Source of the DNA: Halorientalis salina
Lineage (GTDB): Archaea; Halobacteriota; Halobacteria; Halobacteriales; Haloarculaceae
Length of the DNA stretch: 64,000 bases
Assembly (NCBI RefSeq): GCF_005049285.1
Contig: NZ_SOSC01000005.1
Coordinates: forward strand, 1-64,000
Direction: 5' to 3'
This document shows, piece by piece, positions 34,358-43,024 of the stretch (positions within the stretch are counted from its first letter, which is position 1; every line of letters begins with the position of its first letter). A program made the position numbers and the translations under genes. The notes beneath the pieces are model-generated. The model saw only the letters and a program-made list of their open reading frames with translations. It did no database searches and had not been told where the DNA came from.

Positions 34358-36280
34358 CTAGTCCAGGAAGTCGGGTTCGGTCCGCTGCTGGCCGACCTCG
34401 TCTTCGAGATGGTCGCGGAACTCGTCGAGGCCGACGCCTTTCGTCTCGCGTTCCTGGCGGTCACGAACCGACAGCGTGCGGTCTTCCTCCTCGTCGTCGC
34501 CGAGGATGAGCATGTAGGGGACGTTGTCCTCGTGGGCCTGATGGATCTTCTTTTTGACCGTCCACGAGCGGTCCTCGATGGTGACCCGGTAGTCGCCCAG
34601 CCGGTTCTGAATCTCCTTGGCGTAGGGAATGTTGTCGTCGCTGATGGGCAGGATGCGGACCTGTTCGGGCGCGAGCCACGTCGGGAACCGCCCGTTGTAA
34701 TGTTCGGTCAGCACCATGAAGAAGCGCTCGTAACTGCCGTACAGCGCGCGGTGGATCATCACCGGCCGGTGGTCCTCGTTGTCCTCGCCGGTGTAGGTCA
34801 GGTCGAACCGCTCGGGCATGTTGAAGTCGAGTTGGACCGTCGGGCCGTCCCAGACGCGTCCGAGGGCGTCCTCGAAGCCGAAGTCGATCTTCGGGCCGTA
34901 GAAGGCACCGTCGCCCTCCTCGACGTCGTACTCGTAATCGCCGTCGTCGAGGACCGCGCGGAGCTGCGATTCGGCCTGTTGCCACAGCTCGTCGCTCCCG
35001 ACGGATTTCTCGGGCCGGGTCGCCAGCGCGATCTCGACCTCCAGGTCGAACGTCTCGATGACCTCGAAGATGAGTTCCATCACCGTCCGGATCTCCTGCT
35101 CGATCTGGTCCGGGCGGACGAACAGGTGGCCGTCGTCGATGGTAAAGGCCCAGACCCGCGAGAGCCCCGAGAGTTCACCCCGCTGTTCTTTGCGGTAGAC
35201 CTTCCCGTCCTCGAAGTACCGGACCGGGAGGTCCCGATAACTCCACTGCTGCTGGTCGAAGATGGTCGCGTGGCCCGGACAGTTCATCGGCTTCAGGCCG
35301 TATTCCTCGTCGTTGACGTCCAGCAGGAACATGTCGTCGACGTAGTTCTCGTAGTGGCCCGACTTCTTCCAGAGCTCCGTCCGGAACAGGTGCGGCGTCT
35401 CGACCTCGCGGTAGCCGTCGGCGGTATTGAGGTTCTCGGCGAACTCGGACAGCTCGTTGAGGATCGTCTTCCCGTTGGGGTGATAGAGGGGCAGCCCCGG
35501 ACCCGTCGTCTCGTCGATGGAAAAGAGGTCCATCTCCTGGCCGATCTTGCGGTGGTCCCGCTCCTCGGCTTTCCGGCGCTGTTCGAGGTACTCCTCCAGG
35601 CCTTCCTCGGTCGGGAACGCCGTCCCGTACACCCGGGTCAGCGTGTCGTTGTCCTCCTCGCCGCGCCAGTACGCCGCCGAGATCTCCAGCAGTTCGAAGC
35701 CGCCGATCTCCCCCGTCGACTCCACGTGGGGACCCTGGCAGAGGTCGTAGAAGTCGTCCTGCCGGTAGAAGGAGACGGGGTCCTCGCCGGCCGCCTCGGT
35801 TTCCAAGATGTCCTGTTTGTACTCGTTGTCCGCGTAGCGCTCTTTGGCCTCCTCGCGGGAAACGAGCTCCCGCTCGATGTCGTAGTCGGCCTCGATGATG
35901 CGCTCGGCTTCGTCTTGGATCGTCTCCAGGTCGTCCTCGTCGATGTCGACGCCGGTGATGTCGTAATAAAAGCCGTCGTCGGTCCAGGGGCCGATGGTGA
36001 GTTTCGCGTCGGGGAACTCCCGCGTGAGCGCCTGGGCGAAGACGTGGGCCGCCGAGTGGCGCAACACGTCCAGATACTCCTCTGCCGACTCGGTGACGAT
36101 CTCGATCTCGACGTCGTCGGTGAGCGGCGTGTGCTTGTCGACGAGTTCGCCGTCGACGACGCCGGCTTTCGTGTCGCTCCCCAATCCCGGTCCGATTTCG
36201 TAGGCGACGTCCTCGACGGTCGACCCCGACTCCATGGAGAGGGTCGAGCCGTCGGGCAGCGTGACCGTGACCTCGCTCAT
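34358..36280 (-). CDS. thrS: Threonyl-tRNA synthetase
   Basis: A 640-residue class II synthetase. The N-terminal TGS domain (1-65) is followed by the bacterial-type N2 editing domain, marked by HSAAH and CQGPH; the catalytic domain includes [10 protein letters not shown] (motif 2 region) and the C-terminal anticodon domain [16 protein letters not shown]. Bacterial-type ThrRS with N2 editing is usual in haloarchaea. It stands alone, convergent with pspA. Confidence 0.96.
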   Translation of the reverse strand: MSEVTVTLPDGSTLSMESGSTVEDVAYEIGPGLGSDTKAGVVDGELVDKHTPLTDDVEIEIVTESAEEYLDVLRHSAAHVFAQALTREFPDAKLTIGPWTDDGFYYDITGVDIDEDDLETIQDEAERIIEADYDIERELVSREEAKERYADNEYKQDILETEAAGEDPVSFYRQDDFYDLCQGPHVESTGEIGGFELLEISAAYWRGEEDNDTLTRVYGTAFPTEEGLEEYLEQRRKAEERDHRKIGQEMDLFSIDETTGPGLPLYHPNGKTILNELSEFAENLNTADGYREVETPHLFRTELWKKSGHYENYVDDMFLLDVNDEEYGLKPMNCPGHATIFDQQQWSYRDLPVRYFEDGKVYRKEQRGELSGLSRVWAFTIDDGHLFVRPDQIEQEIRTVMELIFEVIETFDLEVEIALATRPEKSVGSDELWQQAESQLRAVLDDGDYEYDVEEGDGAFYGPKIDFGFEDALGRVWDGPTVQLDFNMPERFDLTYTGEDNEDHRPVMIHRALYGSYERFFMVLTEHYNGRFPTWLAPEQVRILPISDDNIPYAKEIQNRLGDYRVTIEDRSWTVKKKIHQAHEDNVPYMLILGDDEEEDRTLSVRDRQERETKGVGLDEFRDHLEDEVGQQRTEPDFLD

Positions 36281-36350
36281 ACCCGTGGCAAGCCGACCGC
36301 GTGGGATAAGTGTATTGAGAGTCCGCCGAGCCGACGGGGACCGGTCACGG

Positions 36351-37049
36351 CTACGCCCGGGCCTCGACGAAGTTGCCGACCTTCCGGGCGAGCGTCCGAT
36401 AGGCCTGCGTCGCGACCCGGTCGAGATAGTTGACGACGACGGGTTCGTCGTTCGCCGCCTCCCGGTCCTCCGGGACCGCGGCCAGGACCGTCACGTCGAG
36501 TTCGTCTGCGATCTCCGGCACCCTCGTGTCCGGCTGGGCCTGGAGCACGACGGCTCCGAGCAGCCCCGTCTCGACCGTCTCGGCCAGGTCGGCCATCTTC
36601 CGGGTGTCCGCCATGGCGACCGCGTCGGGTGTCGTCACCAGGATCGCGGAGTCGGCCGCTCGCATCGGAACGACCGTCTCCTGACAGAGGCCCGAACCGG
36701 TGTCGACGATGACGGCGTCGAACGCCGACCGGAGCTCCTCGACGAGCGGTCGGAGATTGTCCGGACTGGCGTCGACGAACGCCTCCAGCCGGTCCGACCC
36801 CGGCAGGACCGTCACCCCTGCCGGCCCCTCGACGAGTGCCTCGGAAAGCGGCGCGCGACCGGCCAGCACGTCGTGGATGGTCGGCGCGTGGTCGATACCG
36901 ACCATTCCCCCGAGGTTCGTCATCCCCAGATCAGCGTCGACGATGGCGACGTCGTGGCCCGCCTGTTCGAGTGCGATACCGGTGTTGACGGTCGCCGTCG
37001 TCTTCCCGACGCCGCCTTTCCCCCCGGCGATTGCGTATACTTCCCCCAT
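36351..37049 (-). CDS. MinD/ParA-family ATPase, copy 2
   Basis: A 232-residue deviant-Walker ATPase: [20 protein letters not shown], then [13 protein letters not shown] and [12 protein letters not shown]. Start ATG 37049 is chosen because the family begins just before the P-loop. The C-terminal residues VGNFVEAR may form a membrane-targeting helix. It has its own TATA-like CTTATACG upstream, so it need not be co-transcribed with the paralogue to its right. Haloarchaeal MinD-like proteins help position chemotaxis arrays and motility complexes rather than FtsZ. Confidence 0.9.
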   Translation of the reverse strand: MGEVYAIAGGKGGVGKTTATVNTGIALEQAGHDVAIVDADLGMTNLGGMVGIDHAPTIHDVLAGRAPLSEALVEGPAGVTVLPGSDRLEAFVDASPDNLRPLVEELRSAFDAVIVDTGSGLCQETVVPMRAADSAILVTTPDAVAMADTRKMADLAETVETGLLGAVVLQAQPDTRVPEIADELDVTVLAAVPEDREAANDEPVVVNYLDRVATQAYRTLARKVGNFVEARA

Positions 37050-37172
37050 ACCGTACCGTCGAATATAGACAGCATCGGCAAAATAACTTCGTATAAGCGT
37101 TTTGGCCATTTGCTCGCCTGAAAGTGGCGAGCCGCTCACTGTGGCCTTCCGCCGCGTCCCCGAACCCCGTCC

Positions 37173-37892
37173 TCAGGATTCGGCGGGTCGCGCTTCGCGC
37201 GACTCGACGTAGTCGGTGAGTTTCATCGCCAACCGGCGGTACGCCTGGGCCGCGTAGCTCTCCTCGGCTTCGAGCACGAGCGGTTCCTCGGTCGTTGCGG
37301 CCTTGTCCTGTGGAACGACCGACAGCACGTCCTCGCCGAGTTCCTCGGCGACGGCCGAGACCGCCGTGTCCTCGTCGGCCTTGGTGATGACGGCCCCGAC
37401 GACCTCCGTGTCGACGCGGTCGGCGATATCGACCATCTTGCGGGCGTCGACGATCGACACCTCGTCGGGCGTCGTGACGAGTAACATTCCGTCGGAGACG
37501 TCGGCCGGGATCATCGTCTCCCGGGAGACGCCCGCGCCGGTGTCGACGACGACGGCGTCGTAGGACTCGGCCAGCGAGTGCAACACCGGCCGGAGGTTCG
37601 ACGGGTCGCCGTGTGCGAACGCTTCGAGGCTCTCGTGGCCGGCCAGGACCGACAGCCCGCCCGGCCCTTCCGCGATCGCCTGGCCGACCTCGGCTTCGCC
37701 CGCCAGCACGTGATGAAGCCGCGGCTGGTGGTCGATGTCGAGTATCTTCCCGAGGTTCGTCATCCCCAGGTCCGCGTCGACGACGATCGTGTCGTGGCCC
37801 GCTTCCTGCAGCGCGACGCCCGTGTTTATCGTCGTCGTGGTCTTGCCCACGCCGCCTTTCCCCCCCGCTACGGTGAATATGTCCCCCACCAT
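37173..37892 (-). CDS. MinD/ParA-family ATPase, copy 1
   Basis: A 239-residue paralogue, [20 protein letters not shown] with the deviant Walker [28 protein letters not shown] and a C-terminal amphipathic segment AMKLTDYVESR. It lies 123 bases upstream of the second copy in the same orientation. The two are close in length and order of motifs, so tandem duplication is likely. No MinC or MinE gene is nearby. Confidence 0.9.
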   Translation of the reverse strand: MVGDIFTVAGGKGGVGKTTTTINTGVALQEAGHDTIVVDADLGMTNLGKILDIDHQPRLHHVLAGEAEVGQAIAEGPGGLSVLAGHESLEAFAHGDPSNLRPVLHSLAESYDAVVVDTGAGVSRETMIPADVSDGMLLVTTPDEVSIVDARKMVDIADRVDTEVVGAVITKADEDTAVSAVAEELGEDVLSVVPQDKAATTEEPLVLEAEESYAAQAYRRLAMKLTDYVESREARPAES

Positions 37893-38007
37893 CGGTTAGT
37901 ACAACGTTATCCCGCACCGACAAAAAAATACCGCGACAGTTCTTCGGAGATTTAAAAGGCCGCTGACAATCGACAGGCTAAACCGGCCGCTCGCGTAGCC
38001 CTTTCCA

Positions 38008-39528
38008 ATGACCGACCGTGTGGAACTGGTGACGCGTTCGCTGTCGGCCGAGACCCGGCCCGAGTTCGACGCCCGCATCGAGGAGCAGGCGGCCTTCCTG
38101 CGCGATGAGCTGACGCGCGGGACGCTCGACACCGAGGGGTTCGCCGTGGGGCTCGAACTGGAGGTCTACGCCGTCGACGACGGCGGGAGCCTGGTTCGGA
38201 TCCCCCAGGACGTCTTCGCGACCTGCAACAAGGAACTCGGGTTGCACAACGCGGAGCTGAACACCGATCCGGACCCTTTCACCACCGACGGCATCGAAGC
38301 CCAGGCCGACGCGCTGCGGACCCAGTGGGCGCGCGCACGTGATGCCGCTCGCGGGGCGGGCTGTGAACTCGTCCTCGACGCGATGTGGACCGTTCCGCCC
38401 GCGGAGGGGAGCCACCGGTACCTCGCAGACACCGAGGAACGGGACGGGGTGACCGTCCCGACGAACATGCGACCGGTGTCGCGGTACTGGGGGATCGACC
38501 GCGATTGCGTCCAGCGGGCCGGCGGCGAGGTCGCGTTCGACGTGCCCGGCGCGACGACCAGTTTCCCCACCATCCTGTTCGAGTCGCTGGCGACCTCCAT
38601 CCAGCCCCACGTCCAGATACCCAGCGCAGAGGCGTTCCCGCGGTACTACAACACGGCCATCCGGACGCTCGGCCCAGTGCTGGCGCTGGCGACGAACTCC
38701 CCCTTTCTCCCCGGCGACCTCTACGACGAGGACGTCGATCCCGAACGACTGCTGGCCGACACCCACCACGAACTCCGCATCGACGCCTTCGAGCAGTCGG
38801 TCAACCAGACCGACCCGCCGAAAGTCAGGGTGCCCGATGACATCGAGACGGTCACGGACATCGTCGACCACCTCGTCGCCGACCCCGTCATCTCGCCGTT
38901 CCTCTCGGAGTGGCTCGACGAGGGCGACAACGAGGAGTTCGCCGACCGGTTCTGGGAACTCGACCACAAGCGAGGGACCTACTGGCGGTGGCTCCGCCCG
39001 GTCATCGGCGGCGACCCCGTCGACGGCGTCAGCGACGAGCGCTCGCTGCGCATCGAGTACCGCCCCATCCCGACCCAGCCGTCGATCCGGGACATCGTCG
39101 GCTTCCAGTGTCTCGTCGGCGGCCTGATCCACGGCCTCGTCGTCGATGACCACCCGCTCGCCGACCTCGACTGGGAGGCCGCGGAGGCCTGTTTCTACTC
39201 GGCCGTCGAGTGCGGCCTGGACGCCGACTTCGCGTGGGTCACCGCCGAGGGCGACCGGACCGACGATCCCGACCGCGTCTTCGCGGAGGTGTTCGAGTAC
39301 GCCCGGCGCGGGCTCGCCGACCTCGGCGTGGCCGAGTCGACGGTCGACACCTACCTCGGCCCGCTCGAAACGCGCTGGGAGACCGGGACGACGCCGAGCC
39401 GGTGGAAGATCGAGCGAGTGCGCGAGGGACTCGACGACGGCGCGTCGCTGTCCGAGGCGCTCGCGCGCATGCAGCGTGACTACGTTCGGTTGTCGACCGA
39501 ACACGACACGTTCGCCGAGTGGGTGTAG
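38008..39528 (+). CDS. Glutamate-cysteine-ligase-like ATP-grasp-related enzyme
   Basis: A 506-residue protein of the GCS2 family. FAVGLELEVYAVD near residue 45 is the Glu/Mg-binding beta strand; later LRIEYRPIPTQPSI supplies a second metal or substrate site. Haloarchaea use gamma-glutamylcysteine as their main thiol, but the proven enzyme (GshA) is shorter, so this longer form may join another amine or amino acid to glutamate. Starts ATG 38008. No neighbour points to a pathway. Confidence 0.75.
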   Translation: MTDRVELVTRSLSAETRPEFDARIEEQAAFLRDELTRGTLDTEGFAVGLELEVYAVDDGGSLVRIPQDVFATCNKELGLHNAELNTDPDPFTTDGIEAQADALRTQWARARDAARGAGCELVLDAMWTVPPAEGSHRYLADTEERDGVTVPTNMRPVSRYWGIDRDCVQRAGGEVAFDVPGATTSFPTILFESLATSIQPHVQIPSAEAFPRYYNTAIRTLGPVLALATNSPFLPGDLYDEDVDPERLLADTHHELRIDAFEQSVNQTDPPKVRVPDDIETVTDIVDHLVADPVISPFLSEWLDEGDNEEFADRFWELDHKRGTYWRWLRPVIGGDPVDGVSDERSLRIEYRPIPTQPSIRDIVGFQCLVGGLIHGLVVDDHPLADLDWEAAEACFYSAVECGLDADFAWVTAEGDRTDDPDRVFAEVFEYARRGLADLGVAESTVDTYLGPLETRWETGTTPSRWKIERVREGLDDGASLSEALARMQRDYVRLSTEHDTFAEWV

Positions 39529-39621
39529 TTCCGGTCGGCTCCGTGCCGGTTCGGTGGCAACTACCCACGGCCGTCGACACCCTTGAGCGGGTCGCTCTCC
39601 TTGCTTCCCAGTGGATCCCCA

Positions 39622-39843
39622 ATGAGTAACAGCCAGCACGGAGACACGGTCTATCAGGTATACCTGCTCGAAGACGACCCGAGCGCGGGCGTCGAGTCGC
39701 CGGTGACCGGCCGGCGGCTGGACTTCTTCGATTCGGGCGTGTGGGTCGAATGCGAGGACAGCCGGGACTTCTTCCCGTACGAACGGGTCAGCGTCGTCCG
39801 AGAGCGCGCCGCGGAGGAAGTCGAAGCGGAGACCGGGGAGTAG
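39622..39843 (+). CDS. Small acidic protein of unknown function
   Basis: A 73-residue protein from ATG 39622: MSNSQHGDTVYQVYLLED. GVWVECEDSRDFFPYERV suggests a small beta barrel followed by a short helix. Convergent with the membrane hydrolase gene four bases away. No family recognised. Confidence 0.55.
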   Translation: MSNSQHGDTVYQVYLLEDDPSAGVESPVTGRRLDFFDSGVWVECEDSRDFFPYERVSVVRERAAEEVEAETGE

Positions 39844-39847
39844 GCCC

Positions 39848-40342
39848 CTATTGTTTTCGACGCCGCGTGACGCCGAACACGAGGAGCGCCACCGTCCCCG
39901 TCACCATCGAGGGCCAGTAGTCGCTGGACAGGTACAGATCGAGATCGAAGATCGGCGCTCGCCAGTGGGTCAGCGGGTAGAGCAGGTCGTAGGTGTAGGG
40001 CACCGGCCGGAGCAGGAACGCGTCGAGCAGGAGGTGCGACAGGAGGCCGCCGACCAGCAAAAGGAACACGCCGCGCCGCTCCGAGGCCTCGACGAGGAGG
40101 CTCAAGACCAGGGCGGTCAACAGCGCGCCGCCGAGCCGGTGGAGCGGTTCCCAGGAGAAGGGCACGCCCAGCAGCGGTTCGACCCGATAGGCCGGCACGA
40201 AGAGTTTGATCTTCACCAGGTCGGGAATCAGGGCGCCGGCCATCCCGGTCACGATGCGGGGTCGCGTGAGCCAGTCGATCCGCCACGCGCTCACCTGCAG
40301 GACGACGTAGACGGCGAGGACGTGCGTGAGGAAATCGGGCAT
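39848..40342 (-). CDS. Membrane-bound metal-dependent hydrolase (YdjM-like)
   Basis: A 164-residue membrane protein. MPDFLTHVLAVYVVLQV opens with the DxxTH element of YdjM/DUF457 proteins, GALIPDLVKIKL holds the second acidic site and GGLLSHLLLDAFLL the SHxxxD signature. These are presumed phosphatidylglycerol- or lipid-linked hydrolases without a known substrate. The start overlaps the stop of the upstream gene by one base (translational coupling). Confidence 0.83.
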   Translation of the reverse strand: MPDFLTHVLAVYVVLQVSAWRIDWLTRPRIVTGMAGALIPDLVKIKLFVPAYRVEPLLGVPFSWEPLHRLGGALLTALVLSLLVEASERRGVFLLLVGGLLSHLLLDAFLLRPVPYTYDLLYPLTHWRAPIFDLDLYLSSDYWPSMVTGTVALLVFGVTRRRKQ

Positions 40343-40809
40343 CAGTCCTCACCCCGCTTCCGGAACACGAGCCGGTCGGTGTCGAGCCGCCAGTCCCGGA
40401 GACAGAGCGCGACGACGAACAGCAACGCCGCGAAGCTGATCCCGTACATGTAGGTCCTGTTGGTCGACGGCGAGAGCACGCTCCCCTGAACCGAGACGGA
40501 GTGGTTCGCCTGTAACGTGCCGGTGATGTCCACGGCGGTTCCCCGCTGAACGTCCCGGTCGAAGTTTCGGAGAGTGAGTTCGAGTCGCTCGTCGGTCCCG
40601 TCGAGGACGACGACCGTCGGGTCCGTGGAGACGACGGTCGCGTCGAACGTCACGGTCTGACCGACGTACGTCTCGTAGTCCGTGGCGTAGTCCTCGGCGG
40701 TCGGCTGTCGGTCTTCGTACGCGCCGTAGTCGAGCAACAGGCCGGCCTGGAGAGCCACGAGAAGAACGACCACCACCGCACGCCGGGACAGGTCGTCGCC
40801 GATGTGCAT
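40342..40809 (-). CDS. Membrane protein with an exposed OB-fold-like domain
   Basis: A 155-residue protein with one helix near 11-29, then an extracellular beta domain (YVGQTVTFDATVVSTDP, LELTLRNFDRDVQRGTAVDI, TGTLQANHSVSVQG) resembling an OB fold, then a second helix near 120-140. It is coupled to the YdjM-like gene. Function unknown; it may stabilise or cooperate with that hydrolase. Confidence 0.65.
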   Translation of the reverse strand: MHIGDDLSRRAVVVVLLVALQAGLLLDYGAYEDRQPTAEDYATDYETYVGQTVTFDATVVSTDPTVVVLDGTDERLELTLRNFDRDVQRGTAVDITGTLQANHSVSVQGSVLSPSTNRTYMYGISFAALLFVVALCLRDWRLDTDRLVFRKRGED

Positions 40810-40880
40810 CCTCTGTCCGGTAGCTCCAGCACCGACACACAAATCTCTTCTACCTCGCGTCGCCGATGCCGGGGTGGCGC

Positions 40881-41930
40881 TCACCGCTCCCGCACACCGG
40901 TTCCCGGCCGGTCCCAGTCGGACAGGTCGATGCGTCCGCCGGGCATTGGGATTCCTTCGAAGGGGTCCTCTGCCAGCAGGAGCGCGCCGTCGAGGTCGGC
41001 GTACTCGACCAGCGGGCCGAGGTGTGCGGCGGCCGCGATGGAGGCGTTGCTCTCGGTCATACAGCCCACCATCACGTCGAGGTCGCAGGCGTGGGCGGCG
41101 TGGATCGCCCGGAGCGCCGCCCGGAGCCCGCCGCACTTGGCGAGTTTGACGACGGCGACGTCGGCGCGGTCGGCCACTGCCGGCACGTCCCGGGCCGTGA
41201 CGCAGCTCTCGTCGACCGCGACGGGGAGCGGGCTCGCATCGTGGACCCGTTTCAGCCCCTCGGGGTCGCCGGCGGGGACGGGTTGTTCGACGAACTCAAC
41301 GTCGTGCTCGGCCAGGAACTCGGTCATCGCGACGGCTCGGTCGGGGTCCCAGGCCCCGTTTGCGTCGACCCGGAGTCGCGCGTCGGGCGCGGCCTCACGG
41401 ACGGCCGCGACGATGTCCCTGTCGCGGTCGGTCCCGAGTTTGACTTTCAGCACCGAGTAGCCGGCGTCGACCGCCGCGGCGGCCCGGTCGGCCATCGCGT
41501 CGGTGTCGGCCAGCCCGATAGTGTAGGAGGAGGAGACGGTCCGGTCGGGGTCCAGCCCCCAGTAGCGGTACAGCGGGAGATCCAACCCCTTGCAAACGAG
41601 GTCGTGGCACGCGACGCTGACGGCGCTCCGGGCCGCCGGGTCCGCGCCTCGGCCGCCGACCGCCTCGGCCATCCGTCGCTCGATGCGCTGGAGCCGGTGG
41701 GGATCACCGACGTCCCTGACGAGGTCGAGCAGATCGGGCATCACGGCCGCGACGGACTCGTGGTCCTCGCCGTAGTACTCGCTGGGCGCGCCGCCGCCGA
41801 TGCCCACGCGGCCGTCCTCGTCAGTAAGACGAACCACGACGTTGCCCGAGCGTTCGGTCGTTCCCCGGGAGATGCCGAATGGCACGTCCAGCGGGAGGTC
41901 GTGCCAGGCGAACTCGGCCGAGAGGGTCAT
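40881..41930 (-). CDS. Enolase-superfamily epimerase, probable N-acyl-D-glutamate racemase (DgcA-like)
   Basis: A 349-residue enolase-superfamily enzyme of the dipeptide-epimerase group. Acid/base lysines are Lys162/164 (LKVKLG) and Lys262/265 (KLAKCGG); metal ligands are Asp189 (RVDANG), Glu215 (VEQPVP) and Asp240 (VDESC). Such proteins were first called L-Ala-D/L-Glu epimerases. Paired with a DUF1611 gene, the set matches the DgcN-DgcA route described for marine bacteria and halophilic archaea, where N-acetyl-D-glutamate is turned into the L form. It overlaps the DUF1611 gene by four bases. Confidence 0.85.
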   Translation of the reverse strand: MTLSAEFAWHDLPLDVPFGISRGTTERSGNVVVRLTDEDGRVGIGGGAPSEYYGEDHESVAAVMPDLLDLVRDVGDPHRLQRIERRMAEAVGGRGADPAARSAVSVACHDLVCKGLDLPLYRYWGLDPDRTVSSSYTIGLADTDAMADRAAAAVDAGYSVLKVKLGTDRDRDIVAAVREAAPDARLRVDANGAWDPDRAVAMTEFLAEHDVEFVEQPVPAGDPEGLKRVHDASPLPVAVDESCVTARDVPAVADRADVAVVKLAKCGGLRAALRAIHAAHACDLDVMVGCMTESNASIAAAAHLGPLVEYADLDGALLLAEDPFEGIPMPGGRIDLSDWDRPGTGVRER

Positions 41931-42946
41931 AGCACCGCGTCGAGGATTTCCGCGGGCCCGAACCGGACGGGGTCGGTCGCCGGGACGCCGAGCGTGGTCG
42001 CGTACTCGATGACGGCCTCGTTCGCGGCCTGTGAGTCGAGGTGGGCGGTGTTCAGCGAGCCGGCCACCACGTCGGCTCCCGACACCGGCGCGGCGAGGTC
42101 CTCGTAGAGCGAGGCGACCTGCGGGAGTTGCGGAATCGGGAACGACTCGTAGCCGTGGATCGCCTCGCGGCCCGCCTCGTGACAGCAGACCAGTCGGTCG
42201 GGCATCGCGCCGTGGAGGATTCCGCAGGTCACCGCCGAGTAGGCGGGATGGGTGATCGACCCCTGGCCTTCGACGACGAGCAGGTCGTGATCGTCGCCCC
42301 GCTCGCAGACCATCCGCTCGACCGCGCCCGCGGTGAAGTCGCTCACCGTCCGGTCGACGGGAATCCCCCAGTCCTCGACGATGATACCGGTCTGACCCGT
42401 CGGGATCAGGGCCGCGTCGACGCCCCGGTCGCGGGCGGCTTCGACCAGTTCGACGCTCGTGGTCATCTTCCCCGTCGAGCAGTCGGTCCCCACCGTCAGC
42501 ACCACGTCGGCGTCCACGTCGCCGGCCAGGCCCTCGGCGACGGTGAGGTCGTCGGGCGGGTCTCGCACGTCCCAGATGTCGCAGTCGTGCTCGGCGGCGA
42601 GGTCACGGAACTCCGGGTCCTCGTTGAGGAAGTAGTGGAGTCCGGAGACCACGTCACAGCCGCGTTCGAGTGCGCCCCGGACGTCGGGCCGCCAGGACTC
42701 GTCGAACTCGCCGCCGATGGGGGCGATACCGACGACGAGCGCGTCCAGCGGCCCCTCGACGTCGTCGATGCTCGCGACGACGGGGGCATCCTGGACGGCC
42801 GCGTCAGAGATGTGGTCGGCCACGCGAGTGCCCGCGTGCTCGCGATCGAGGACTGCGCGCACGTCGTAGTCGGCGTACCGGAGGACCCCGACGGCGGTCT
42901 TCGCTCGGTCGGGAAACCCCTCGTGGGCGAGGACGGCGACGTTCAT
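41927..42946 (-). CDS. DUF1611 protein, probable D-glutamate N-acetyltransferase (DgcN-like)
   Basis: A 339-residue protein with a P-loop-like GTDCSTGKMTTSVELV and the family phrase GIPVDRTVSDFTAGAVE; VEGQGSITHPAYSAVTCGIL is conserved in DUF1611. Start ATG 42946 rather than the in-frame upstream codon, because MNVAVLAHEGFPDRAK opens the first Rossmann strand. It is first in the leftward pair and likely acetylates D-glutamate before the epimerase acts. Substrate assignment is by context. A short divergent spacer separates it from the SecD-like gene. Confidence 0.82.
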   Translation of the reverse strand: MNVAVLAHEGFPDRAKTAVGVLRYADYDVRAVLDREHAGTRVADHISDAAVQDAPVVASIDDVEGPLDALVVGIAPIGGEFDESWRPDVRGALERGCDVVSGLHYFLNEDPEFRDLAAEHDCDIWDVRDPPDDLTVAEGLAGDVDADVVLTVGTDCSTGKMTTSVELVEAARDRGVDAALIPTGQTGIIVEDWGIPVDRTVSDFTAGAVERMVCERGDDHDLLVVEGQGSITHPAYSAVTCGILHGAMPDRLVCCHEAGREAIHGYESFPIPQLPQVASLYEDLAAPVSGADVVAGSLNTAHLDSQAANEAVIEYATTLGVPATDPVRFGPAEILDAVL

Positions 42947-43024
42947 ACCTGGACCCTGGGCACCCCCGGTCATAAACGCCGGCACCGCCCGGGTTTTTGT
43001 GATAGCCCAGCATCAGGTTCGATC

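Noticed and set aside
34409-36433. 674-codon open frame antisense to thrS
   Set aside because: It mirrors the synthetase codons, has no start signals and no recognisable motif; ThrRS on the other strand is certain.
37083-37095. Exact match to one 13-base arm of the phage P1 loxP site (ATAACTTCGTATA)
   Set aside because: Only one arm is present, without the spacer or the second inverted arm; it overlaps the TATA region of a MinD-like gene and is best seen as chance.
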